From positions 1 to 34,637 of the forward strand of contig NZ_CAJTLL010000019.1 of assembly GCF_910577135.1 (NCBI RefSeq): a stretch of DNA of 34,637 nucleotides, written 5' to 3'. Below are positions 8,311 through 16,308 of the stretch, one piece after another (within the stretch, counting starts at the first letter, position 1; the number at the start of each line of letters is the position of its first letter). A program made the translations under genes and the position numbers. The notes beneath the pieces are model-generated. The model saw nothing but the letters and a program-made list of their open reading frames with translations. It ran no database searches and was not told where the DNA came from. This DNA comes from an uncultured Helicobacter sp. (GTDB lineage: Bacteria > Campylobacterota > Campylobacteria > Campylobacterales > Helicobacteraceae).

Positions 8311-10784
8311 TTCACCACAAAATTGACAAGCTTTTTGGGCACGATGATTTCTTTAAGAATCTGCGTTTCTTGCAACCATTTTTCCACATTTTGCTTGGCT
8401 TGAGAGATAAGCTCCTCATTTGTTAGATTGAGTGGCACTTCCATTTCTGCACGTTTTTTGCCATTAATGGTTATGGCATAGGTTATTTGTTCTTTTATCA
8501 AAGCAGCTTCATCAACTACAATATATTTAAAATTGCTTAGCTTAAAGTATTTCTCGCTCAGTTCCCAGCAGATATGTGGCACAATAGGCTCTAAAATATG
8601 TAGCAAAATATAATATCCCTCGCTCCACACTTGTGTATTATCTTGCTCACTTAAGGCATTAAAAGCTTCCATAGCCGCTGCAATAAGCGTATTAAAAGGA
8701 TAACCTGCTTGTTTTTTGCTAAAAATATCGTGGCTTTTTTGCAAGGCTTCATAGACTTTTTGTCGTGCGTATTGCTCGGCTTTGCTTAAGGATTGATGAT
8801 TAATAGAGGGCTTTTCTTCACAAGATTCTATATGAGCTGCCCTATCCCACAGCCGTTTTAAGAATCTATATGACCCCTCTAGTGCGCTATCATTCCATTC
8901 TAGCTCACGCACAGGCGGTGCGGCAAATAACACAAAAAGCCGCGCACTATCCGCCCCATAACGCGCGATAATATCATTGGGATTAACGACATTTCCCTTG
9001 CTCTTACTCATTTTTGCACCATTTTTTAGCACCATACCTTGTGTAAGCAGGTTTGCAAATGGCTCATTAATCTCCACATAGCCTAAATCACGTAATACCT
9101 TAGTGAAAAATCGCGCATAGAGCAAATGCAAAATAGCGTGTTCTATCCCGCCGATGTATTCATCGACATTGAGCCAATATGCCAAATGTGCCTTATCAAA
9201 GGGCTTTTCCTGCCACATAGATGAGGGCGTAGTGTAACGCAAGAAATACCAACTTGATTGCACGAAGGTATCCATCGTATCGCTTTCACGTATGGCTTCC
9301 TTGCCACATTGTGGGCAATGGCAATACTTCCAGCTTTTATGCTTATCGAGCGGATTGCCCTCGCCATCTATCACCACATCTTCAGGCAAAGTAATGGGGA
9401 GATTGGCATATTTTTCAGGCACAATGCCACAGGATTCACAATGCACCATAGGGATAGGCGCACCCCAATATCGCTGCCGCGAAACGCCCCAATCACGCAA
9501 ACGATACATTATCACGCCCTTGCCTATACCCCTTTTTTCAAAAAGCGCGATAATAGCTTCTTTTGCCTCTGCGCTACTTAAGCCATCAAACTCCCCACTA
9601 TTGACCAAATAGCCCTCTTCAATATCCGCTACTGCCTGTATATTCTCTGTGGGAATCTTAGCATTTTTATCTTTTACAATCACGCATTTAATGGGGAGAT
9701 TATAAGTCTTAGCAAACTCAAAGTCCCGCTCATCGTGCATTGGCACACTCATAATCGCTCCCGTGCCATACTCCATAAGCACGAAGTTTGCTACCCATAC
9801 GGGAATTTCCTCATTTGTCAGCGGGTGGATAACGCGCACTCCCAAATCAAAGCCGATTTTATCCTTTTGCGCCCTATCCCGCGCATTTGTGTTTCTTATG
9901 TTTTGAATAGATTCTATTAAATGTGGCGCGAGATGATTTTGCGCTAATAGAGCCTCTATGATAGGGTGTTCTGGCGCTAAGGCACAATATGTAGCTCCAA
10001 AAATCGTATCCGCACGTGTAGTAAAAACCGAAAGCGTCTCTAGGCCTGTTTTTTGTATAGAATCTGCGCTCAAAACAAAGTCAAAATGCAGCCCTTTAGA
10101 CTTGCCTATCCAATTTCTTTGCATACTTAGCACTTGCGGAGGCCAATGCCCCTCTAATATGTCTAAATCGCTCAATAGCTCTTCGGCATAAGATGTAATC
10201 TTAATATAGTATTGAAACATCTGCTTTTGCACCACAGGCGTATCGCAGCGCCAACATTTCCCATCAATGACTTGCTCATTTGCTAGAATCGTCTTATCAT
10301 TAGGACAGTAATTTAAATACGCCTCTTTGCGATAGATAAGCCCCTTTTCCCACATTTTGATGAAAAATTCCTGCTCAAAACGTGTATAAATGCTATCACT
10401 TGTAGCAAACTCTCGCTCTTGTGAAAAACTAAGCCCAAGTGAGCTAAGCTCCCTCCTCATGGTGTCTATATTACTATACGTCCAAGCCTTAGGGTGGCTT
10501 TTATGCTTGATGGCTGCATTTTCTGCAGGCATACCAAAGGCGTCCCAACCCATAGGATGCAGGACATTATAACCACTTTGACGATAATTTCTAGCGAGTG
10601 CATCACTGATACAATAATTCCGCACGTGCCCCATATGGATATTCCCACTAGGATAGGGAAACATACTTAAGATATACTTTTTCTTTTTTTGAGAATCTAA
10701 CGCTAGAGGCTCAAAGCTCCTATGCTCCTGCCAATAGCGCTGCCACTTAGATTCTATCTCTTTTGGGTTATACTCCTGTGCCAT
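8307..10784 (-). CDS. leuS: Leucyl-tRNA synthetase
   Basis: This class I aminoacyl-tRNA synthetase charges tRNA-Leu. The 825-aa product has the usual length. It shows the HIGH-type signature in [16 protein letters not shown] (residues 43-58), the editing CP1 domain with [20 protein letters not shown] near residue 240, zinc-binding-type Cys pairs (CHCPQCGK), KMSKS in [14 protein letters not shown] near residue 591, and a C-terminal anticodon-binding domain. It is the first gene of the long minus-strand operon that continues with lptE. A -10-like TATAAT lies on the minus strand at 10816-10821, about 30 bases before the ATG. Confidence 0.97.
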   Translation of the reverse strand: MAQEYNPKEIESKWQRYWQEHRSFEPLALDSQKKKKYILSMFPYPSGNIHMGHVRNYCISDALARNYRQSGYNVLHPMGWDAFGMPAENAAIKHKSHPKAWTYSNIDTMRRELSSLGLSFSQEREFATSDSIYTRFEQEFFIKMWEKGLIYRKEAYLNYCPNDKTILANEQVIDGKCWRCDTPVVQKQMFQYYIKITSYAEELLSDLDILEGHWPPQVLSMQRNWIGKSKGLHFDFVLSADSIQKTGLETLSVFTTRADTIFGATYCALAPEHPIIEALLAQNHLAPHLIESIQNIRNTNARDRAQKDKIGFDLGVRVIHPLTNEEIPVWVANFVLMEYGTGAIMSVPMHDERDFEFAKTYNLPIKCVIVKDKNAKIPTENIQAVADIEEGYLVNSGEFDGLSSAEAKEAIIALFEKRGIGKGVIMYRLRDWGVSRQRYWGAPIPMVHCESCGIVPEKYANLPITLPEDVVIDGEGNPLDKHKSWKYCHCPQCGKEAIRESDTMDTFVQSSWYFLRYTTPSSMWQEKPFDKAHLAYWLNVDEYIGGIEHAILHLLYARFFTKVLRDLGYVEINEPFANLLTQGMVLKNGAKMSKSKGNVVNPNDIIARYGADSARLFVLFAAPPVRELEWNDSALEGSYRFLKRLWDRAAHIESCEEKPSINHQSLSKAEQYARQKVYEALQKSHDIFSKKQAGYPFNTLIAAAMEAFNALSEQDNTQVWSEGYYILLHILEPIVPHICWELSEKYFKLSNFKYIVVDEAALIKEQITYAITINGKKRAEMEVPLNLTNEELISQAKQNVEKWLQETQILKEIIVPKKLVNFVVK

Positions 10785-10815
10785 ATCTCACTCGCTTTTG
10801 CAAAATAAAAAGGCA

Positions 10816-10821
10816 ATTATA
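10816..10821 (-). promoter_or_regulatory. Probable -10 box for leuS operon
   Basis: The minus strand reads TATAAT here, 32 bases before the leuS ATG. No clear -35 is visible, which is normal for Helicobacter sigma-80 promoters. It would drive the leuS-to-mfd block. Assignment by consensus and spacing only. Confidence 0.5.
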
Positions 10822-10963
10822 AGCCAAAAGCTTAAATCAATAAGGCTATATCATTATTAAGAACAGTCTATAATATCAAAATCACGGATTTTTCTGCTCC
10901 TTGTTTTCTACTTGTGAATTGTTTTATTTGAAGTTTAAGATTCTTTAAATAGTTTTTAGTAAG

Positions 10964-10984
10964 AAAAAAAAAGGGGGGGGGGGG
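10964..10984. repeat. A9G12 homopolymer tract, possible contingency locus
   Basis: Nine A are followed by twelve G on the plus strand, in the non-coding gap between the small membrane protein gene and leuS. Tracts of this length slip during replication in Helicobacter. No open frame of meaningful size crosses it on either strand. It lies about 150 bases upstream of the leuS -10 box and about 90 bases beyond the end of the 11071-11481 gene. It could be a leftover of a lost phase-variable gene or affect transcription at a distance. Confidence 0.85.
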
Positions 10985-11070
10985 ATTTGCTTCTACTTCC
11001 TTTTTAAGGGGCTTATTTATATAGCACGATAATAGAAATAGTAGCCATATAAACTTTATAAATCAATAAA

Positions 11071-11481
11071 TCAAGCTATTCCACGTGCATCAAGAGCCCG
11101 ACTAAGCGTCTTGTTAAGATCTCTTGTTAAATCAGGATTAAGCTCTTTGAGACGCTCTTCGGCATTAATGATAAGTTCTGTCGAGGTATTTCTATGCACA
11201 GTTACTGCAAACAAAAAGGCTTTTTTACGATAGTCGCTCAATTGAAGATCGTTATAGTATGTAAAGAAGCTTTCTGCTGCTTTACGAAGTTGAATCAAAT
11301 CGCTTTTAGGATTGTCTAAAACCTTCATAATATCTTCTATGTTTGTTTGCATTTCTACTTCTATCGAAGGCTCAGGCTTTTTAGGGGCTGGTCCAAAAAA
11401 CCATAGGGCTACAACTAGCGCCAATACAGCCACACAAAATATGCTTATAAGCATAAAAAGACTATTGGGGGACAAATCCAT
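11071..11481 (-). CDS. Small membrane-anchored protein, unknown function (136 aa)
   Basis: Not recognised. One N-terminal membrane helix at about residues 8-30 (LFMLISIFCVAVLALVVALW) is followed by a Pro-rich linker (FGPAPKKPEPSIEVE) and a soluble, helical domain of about 95 residues rich in Lys, Asp and Leu, ending RALDARGIA. The build resembles small inner-membrane accessory proteins with one anchor, but no motif fixes a role or tells which side the domain faces. It stands alone on the minus strand, divergent from lysA across about 150 bases that contain an AT-rich palindrome (CATAATATTATG). Confidence 0.75.
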   Translation of the reverse strand: MDLSPNSLFMLISIFCVAVLALVVALWFFGPAPKKPEPSIEVEMQTNIEDIMKVLDNPKSDLIQLRKAAESFFTYYNDLQLSDYRKKAFLFAVTVHRNTSTELIINAEERLKELNPDLTRDLNKTLSRALDARGIA

Positions 11482-11632
11482 AGCAATCCTTGCAATAATT
11501 TCAATAAAGCAATTATCAATTTTAACATAATATTATGCTATTGTGGCTAAAATTCTTCATATCTAAAAGCACTTTAAGAGAATAAAAAGTAAAAAATATT
11601 GCCTGACTTGGGGAAAGCACTAAGGAGAAAGT

Positions 11633-12916
11633 ATGGATTATCTTAATCTTGCAAAAACTTATCAAACACCACTTTATGTGTATGATTTAGGGGCTATCAC
11701 TCACGCATTTAATGCAATAAAAGACGCTTTCAAGGCACGCAAATCACTTATCTGCTACGCATTAAAAGCAAATTCAAATCTCTCTATTATCCACCATTTA
11801 GCCACGCTTGGCAGTGGAGCGGATTGTGTGTCTATTGGTGAGGTAAAGAGGGCGTTAAAAGCGGGGATTCCTAAGTATAAGATTATTTTTAGCGGTGTGG
11901 GGAAACGTGATGATGAGATTCTACAAGCCTTGCAAGCGGATATTTTATTTATCAATGTAGAGAGTGAGGAGGAATTAACGCGTATAGAATCTTTAGCAAA
12001 GAGCATTAATACAATCGCGCGGATCTCTGTGCGGGTCAATCCTAATATCGATGCTAAAACGCACCCCTACATCTCCACAGGTTTGCACGAAAACAAGTTT
12101 GGCGTAGATATAGAACAAGCTAAATCAATGTATATTTTTGCGAAAAATTCCCCATTTCTTGAGCCTGTGGGGATTCACTTTCATATCGGCTCCCAACTTA
12201 CAGAGCTAGAGCCTATCAAACAAGCAGCGCAAAAAATCGCAGAACTCGCCCATAGTCTCCTAGCACTTAAAATTGATTTGAAGTTTTTTGATGTAGGTGG
12301 AGGCATTGGCATACAATATACTAATGAAACACTTATTAATCCTTATGACTATGCACAGGCGATTTTAGGAGCATTATATGGGCTTGATTTGACAATTATT
12401 TGTGAGCCCGGACGTTTCCTTGTGGGCAATAGCGGTGTGCTACTCACAAGTGTGCTTTATGAGAAGCACAATGGCACAAAGCGATTTGTGATTGTCGATG
12501 CAGCGATGAATGACCTCATACGTCCCGCACTCTACCACGCTACACATACGATAAAATGCCTCTCACAAAGCAAACAAGGACAAAATGATAGCGCGAAGTT
12601 ATGCGATATTGTGGGACCCATTTGTGAAAGTAGCGATTTTTTGGCTAAAAACATTGCCCTGCCCCCACTTAGCACAGGAGATGTGCTAATGATACGTGAT
12701 GCAGGGGCGTATGGATATAGTATGGCGAGCAACTACAACACTCGTCCGCGCCCGGCTGAAGTAGCATTTATGGGTGAAAATGTGCGACTTATCAAGCATA
12801 GAGAAAATATAGAATCTATGCTCAAAGATGAAGAAGAGCTATTGCAAGAATATAAAAACGATACAGCAAAATCTATTCATAGCAAAAAGGGGATAGAGAA
12901 TGACACCACAAGATGA
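11633..12916 (+). CDS. lysA: Diaminopimelate decarboxylase
   Basis: LysA is a PLP enzyme that converts meso-diaminopimelate to L-lysine, the last step of lysine synthesis. The 427-aa product has the expected fold-type III features: the PLP lysine in ICYALKANSN (Lys45), GIHFHIGSQL, the glycine-rich phosphate-binding segment DVGGGIGIQY, CEPGRFLVGNSG near residue 257, and the substrate-binding Cys in GPICESSDF near residue 330. The ATG has AAGGAG upstream. The last 17 bases overlap pheA, so the two are co-translated. The lysA-pheA pairing is familiar from other epsilonproteobacteria. The C-terminal tail beyond about residue 405 is poorly conserved-looking. Confidence 0.96.
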   Translation: MDYLNLAKTYQTPLYVYDLGAITHAFNAIKDAFKARKSLICYALKANSNLSIIHHLATLGSGADCVSIGEVKRALKAGIPKYKIIFSGVGKRDDEILQALQADILFINVESEEELTRIESLAKSINTIARISVRVNPNIDAKTHPYISTGLHENKFGVDIEQAKSMYIFAKNSPFLEPVGIHFHIGSQLTELEPIKQAAQKIAELAHSLLALKIDLKFFDVGGGIGIQYTNETLINPYDYAQAILGALYGLDLTIICEPGRFLVGNSGVLLTSVLYEKHNGTKRFVIVDAAMNDLIRPALYHATHTIKCLSQSKQGQNDSAKLCDIVGPICESSDFLAKNIALPPLSTGDVLMIRDAGAYGYSMASNYNTRPRPAEVAFMGENVRLIKHRENIESMLKDEEELLQEYKNDTAKSIHSKKGIENDTTR

Positions 12917-13991
12917 GGTATTAGGGCAGCTACGTAAGCAAATTGATGAGATTGATGATATAATCTTTAACGCCCTAGAATCACGTATGGCTCTTGTAGC
13001 GCAAGTAGGAGCGCATAAGCATAAATATGGTAGTGCGATTTACCGCCCAGAACGTGAAAGGCAGATTATCCAAAGGCTTAATCAAAAAGGCAGTAGATAT
13101 ATGGATTTACGCGCGATTGAAGCAATTTATCAAGAGATTTTTGCCCTCTCACGCAATTTAGAATTGCCCCAAAAAGTCGCCTTTTTAGGACCCATTGGTA
13201 GCTTTACACATCAAGCCGCTGAAGAGCGATTTGGCGCGATGAGCGAATACATACCGCTTAATACTATCAGTGCCGTTTTTGAAGCCTTATGCACTAAACG
13301 CGTGAAATACGGAGTCGTGCCGCTTGAAAACAATGCTAATGGTATGGTGGGCGAAAGCATTGATTTGTTAGCGCGATTTGATTTTAAAATTATTGCCGAT
13401 ATGATTTTGCCTATACATCATAGTTTTTTGAGTAATTGCGAACATCTAGGCGAAATTAAGACCATTTTTTCTAAGGATATAGCCTTTGGGCAGTGTCGTA
13501 GCTTCCTCAATGCACACAATCTAGCGCATATTGAGCAAATACCCACAGATTCTACCGCACGTGCCGTGCAACTCGCCGCAAATACACCTCAAAGTGCTGC
13601 CATTGGCTCAAAAATCGCGGGCAAAATATATGATCTCCCTGTAATGTTTGAACATATCGAAGATTCTATCAATAATAAAACACGTTTTGTAATCATCAGT
13701 GATTTTGAGCTTCCCCCTACAGGCAGGGATAAAACCTCTCTTTTTGTGAATCTTAAAGACAAAGACCAAGTGGGCGATTTATTTCGCTTGTTGGGAGATT
13801 TTGAAAAAGAGGGTATTAATCTCACACGCATAGATTCTCGTCCTGTGCGTGAGAGGAATGACTTTAGAATGGGATTTTTTATCGATTGTGAGGGGCATTA
13901 TAAAGATGCGCCCTTGCAGCGACTTTTAGCCAAAAGAGGAGAGGAAATCAAGTGGCTAGGGAGCTATATTTTTACCGATATGCGAACATAA
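12900..13991 (+). CDS. pheA: Bifunctional chorismate mutase / prephenate dehydratase
   Basis: This enzyme performs two steps from chorismate to phenylpyruvate in phenylalanine synthesis. Domains in order in the 363-aa product are an AroQ-type chorismate mutase (residues 1-95, with RKQIDEIDDIIFNALESRM and a KHKYGSAIYRPERERQI segment), a prephenate dehydratase (about 97-275, with FLGPIGSFTHQAAEERFG, VPLENNANGMVGES, DSTARAVQLA, NKTRFVII), and a C-terminal ACT domain (about 280-360). The ACT domain carries GINLTRIDSRPVR, the site where phenylalanine normally gives feedback inhibition. The domain order is that of the mutase-dehydratase fusion. It overlaps lysA by 17 bases. Confidence 0.96.
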   Translation: MTPQDEVLGQLRKQIDEIDDIIFNALESRMALVAQVGAHKHKYGSAIYRPERERQIIQRLNQKGSRYMDLRAIEAIYQEIFALSRNLELPQKVAFLGPIGSFTHQAAEERFGAMSEYIPLNTISAVFEALCTKRVKYGVVPLENNANGMVGESIDLLARFDFKIIADMILPIHHSFLSNCEHLGEIKTIFSKDIAFGQCRSFLNAHNLAHIEQIPTDSTARAVQLAANTPQSAAIGSKIAGKIYDLPVMFEHIEDSINNKTRFVIISDFELPPTGRDKTSLFVNLKDKDQVGDLFRLLGDFEKEGINLTRIDSRPVRERNDFRMGFFIDCEGHYKDAPLQRLLAKRGEEIKWLGSYIFTDMRT

Positions 13992-14033
13992 GAGAGCAAA
14001 TTCAAAAAGAGAATTAAGAGACAAAGGTTTTCA

Positions 14034-14927
14034 ATGATAGATTTTAAAGTGCTAGAATTACAAGACAAAGCAATATTGCAATCTCTTGTAAGTGTGAAAG
14101 GGCGGTGGATTGCGGATAGTAACTTTACTAATATGTTTATGTGGCGACACGCGCGTGAGATTAGCTATGCGATATTGCAGGGGCAATGCGTGATACAAAC
14201 GCGCTATCCTAATGAAAATCCCTTTATCTTTTACCCGTTAGGGCAGGGGAGCAAAAAGCCTATTATAGAGGCTTTGATAGCTCATTATAAATCTTTAGGC
14301 TTACTCCTAGAAATCCGCTCCTTGCAAAAGAGTGAGTGCGAGGAGCTAGAATATGATTTTCCACAGCGCTTTGACATAGAGGCAAAACGTGATAGATTTG
14401 ATTATATCTATCATACTCAAGAGCTTATAGAATTAGCCGGACGCAAGTTTCATAAGAAAAAAAATCATCTCAATCGCTTTTATTTGCAATACCCACAGAC
14501 ACAATTTGAGTCTCTCACACGCGCAAACATTGATGAAGTCATTGCAATCAATAACCTTTGGTATGCCAATATGAGCAAAGATGACAAAGGCTTATATTTT
14601 GAGAATCTTGCCATTAATGACGCATTAAGACATTTTGATGAGCTAGATTTGCAAGGTGGACTTTTGCGTATTGATGGCGAGATAGCCGCTTTTAGCTTTG
14701 GAGAAATGCTTGATAGAGATTGTGCGTTAATACATATTGAAAAGGCAAATATCGCTTTTAATGGCGCGTATCAGGCGATTAACCAAGCATTACTTAAAAA
14801 TGCCTTTGCTACTTCCCAATATGCCAATAGAGAGGAGGACTTAGGCATAGAGGGCTTACGCAAGGCAAAACTCTCCTATCAACCTGCCTTTTTGCTTGAA
14901 AAATATTATGCGAGGCTAAAAGTGTGA
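14034..14927 (+). CDS. DUF2156-type GNAT-fold protein (phosphatidylglycerol lysyltransferase C-terminal domain-like)
   Basis: The 297-aa product matches the DUF2156 family, soluble proteins with two GNAT-like halves related to the catalytic domain of MprF lysyltransferases. Supporting segments are DRFDYIYHTQELIELAGRKF followed by HKKKNHLNRF (about residues 122-152), a central GEIAAFSFGEML strand, and the C-terminal REEDLGIEGLRKAKLSYQP (about residues 263-281), which is the most diagnostic. No membrane segments are seen, so unlike MprF there is no flippase part. The stop overlaps the GTG of the GH25 lysozyme gene by four bases, so the pair is likely co-translated. Substrate unknown; lipid or peptidoglycan-precursor aminoacylation is a guess from family relations. 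Confidence 0.85.
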   Translation: MIDFKVLELQDKAILQSLVSVKGRWIADSNFTNMFMWRHAREISYAILQGQCVIQTRYPNENPFIFYPLGQGSKKPIIEALIAHYKSLGLLLEIRSLQKSECEELEYDFPQRFDIEAKRDRFDYIYHTQELIELAGRKFHKKKNHLNRFYLQYPQTQFESLTRANIDEVIAINNLWYANMSKDDKGLYFENLAINDALRHFDELDLQGGLLRIDGEIAAFSFGEMLDRDCALIHIEKANIAFNGAYQAINQALLKNAFATSQYANREEDLGIEGLRKAKLSYQPAFLLEKYYARLKV

Positions 14928-15742
14928 AGTATAAGCCCTTTTTGCGTTTTTTACCCAAGGTAGGGCGATTGGCTATTGATGTAGGTATACTTATAGTGCT
15001 AGGGAGTGTATTTTTTGTTTTGCAACACAATGGACTTGTGTGGTTTAATATGCCAAGTGATAGGGCTTATCCCATCAAGGGTGTAGATGTATCAGCTCAT
15101 CAAGGGCGCATTGAGTGGGAGACACTCGCCGCGCAAAATCTGCATTTTGCATTTATCAAAGCCACAGAGGGTAGTAACTGGGTAGATAAGCACTTTGCCT
15201 ATAATTTTGACGCCGCACAAAAGGCAGGGCTTTATGTAGGGGCATATCATTTCTTTAGTTTTGATTCACTTGGCAGCACTCAAGCGGCAAATTTCATCGC
15301 GCAAGTGCCGCTTTTGGAATCTGCTAAGATTCTCCCTCCAGTGGTGGATATGGAGTTTTATGGCACAAAAGCGAGTAATCCCCCACCCGCAAAATCTGTC
15401 TATAAAGAGCTTGATATACTTTTAGAGATTTTAGAATCTCACTATGGCGCAAAACCCATTATTTACACTACGCCGAGCTTTTATGATATGTATTTGCGCG
15501 GACGTTATGAGAAATATCCGCTGTGGATTCGCTCTGTGTTTTTTGCGCCGCATTCTTTTATGGCGAGAATCTTTAATTTGTATTTTGATAAAGCCCATTG
15601 GAGCTTTTGGCAATACAATCCCAAAGGTGTGCTTAAGGGGTATAGCGGTGGGGAAAGATATATCGATTTAAATGTATTTAATGGCGATGAGAAGGCATTT
15701 AAAAAATGGCTCACGCAGCATAAAATACGAAATAAACACTAA
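14924..15742 (+). CDS. Membrane-anchored GH25 lysozyme-like muramidase
   Basis: GH25 enzymes cleave the MurNAc-GlcNAc bond of peptidoglycan. The 272-aa product has a basic N-terminus and one hydrophobic segment at about 16-36 (an anchor or uncleaved signal), then a single GH25 barrel. Family residues are present: KGVDVSAHQG with Asp55, FAFIKATEGSNWVDKHF, GAYHFFSF, and PPVVDMEFYG with Asp142 and Glu144, the catalytic acid region. YSGGERYIDLNVFNG closes the barrel. The start is a GTG inside the stop of the DUF2156 gene. It probably acts in the periplasm on the cell's own wall. A weak inverted repeat (AAACCA/TGGTTT) lies downstream. Confidence 0.92.
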   Translation: MKYKPFLRFLPKVGRLAIDVGILIVLGSVFFVLQHNGLVWFNMPSDRAYPIKGVDVSAHQGRIEWETLAAQNLHFAFIKATEGSNWVDKHFAYNFDAAQKAGLYVGAYHFFSFDSLGSTQAANFIAQVPLLESAKILPPVVDMEFYGTKASNPPPAKSVYKELDILLEILESHYGAKPIIYTTPSFYDMYLRGRYEKYPLWIRSVFFAPHSFMARIFNLYFDKAHWSFWQYNPKGVLKGYSGGERYIDLNVFNGDEKAFKKWLTQHKIRNKH

Positions 15743-15791
15743 AATCTTGCTTTACCTTTTGCTAGAGAAACCACACACTTATATTGGTTTT

Positions 15792-15797
15792 TATAAT
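15792..15797 (+). promoter_or_regulatory. Probable -10 box of the phosphoethanolamine-transferase locus
   Basis: TATAAT lies 42 bases before the ATG at 15839, which itself has a good AAGGAG ribosome-binding site. Consensus match only. Confidence 0.45.
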
Positions 15798-15942
15798 ATA
15801 GAATCTGCACTTCCATTCCATACATATAAGGAGTTTGTATGTCTCAGTATTTGCCTACATTTGGCTCTATATGCCATAGAAATTTTTTCTATATTCTCTG
15901 TGTGAATGCACTTCTTTACACGTTATATATGTGGCACTTAAC

Positions 15943-15953
15943 GGGGGGGGGGG
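15943..15953 (+). repeat. G11 phase-variation tract
   Basis: Eleven consecutive G sit about 35 codons into the phosphoethanolamine-transferase gene. With G11 the frame ends at a TGA a few codons later. G10 or G13 would join it to the next membrane-helix frame. This is the classic arrangement of an intragenic contingency tract. Confidence 0.85.
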
Positions 15954-16308
15954 CAGTATGAAAACCTAGGGGCAATTCTAAACATTTGCCTAAAAAATCT
16001 TATTGTTAATTTTGTCTTTCTCTATCCTTTGTTTTACCTCCTCGCCTTTATTCCTCACTCATCATATCTTATTTGGTTATTTGTAGCCATTATGTTTGTA
16101 ATGGGTCTTGTTGATACACTTCTTATCACTACCTTTCAAACACCTCTTATGCGATATTCCTTGATATTTTTTTCTCTAGCAATACCCTTGAAATAAAAGA
16201 ATTTACCGCATTTTATGGCGCAGGAAATATAGACATTATCCTCGCCTTTTGTCTTTTTAGTATTCTATTCCTGTTGCCTTATTCTAAACTGCTACGTTTA
16301 ATATCCAT

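Larger units (their letters stand above)
10785..11070. other. Non-coding gap upstream of leuS
   Basis: AT-rich DNA with no convincing gene on either strand. It contains the A9G12 tract and the probable leuS -10 box. A minus-strand start at 11048 gives only 11 codons. Confidence 0.6.

Noticed and set aside
9258..9612. Two overlapping plus-strand open frames
   Set aside because: Antisense to leuS, which has all synthetase motifs; composition is that of a shadow frame.
11013..11048. Minus-strand 11-codon peptide MATISIIVLYK, resembling the first strand of family 2 glycosyltransferases
   Set aside because: Stops at once, no similarity continues in other frames; too short to call even a remnant.
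15672..15905. Plus-strand 77-codon frame across the end of the lysozyme gene
   Set aside because: Overlaps the GH25 gene and the start of the transferase locus in other frames, with no motif.
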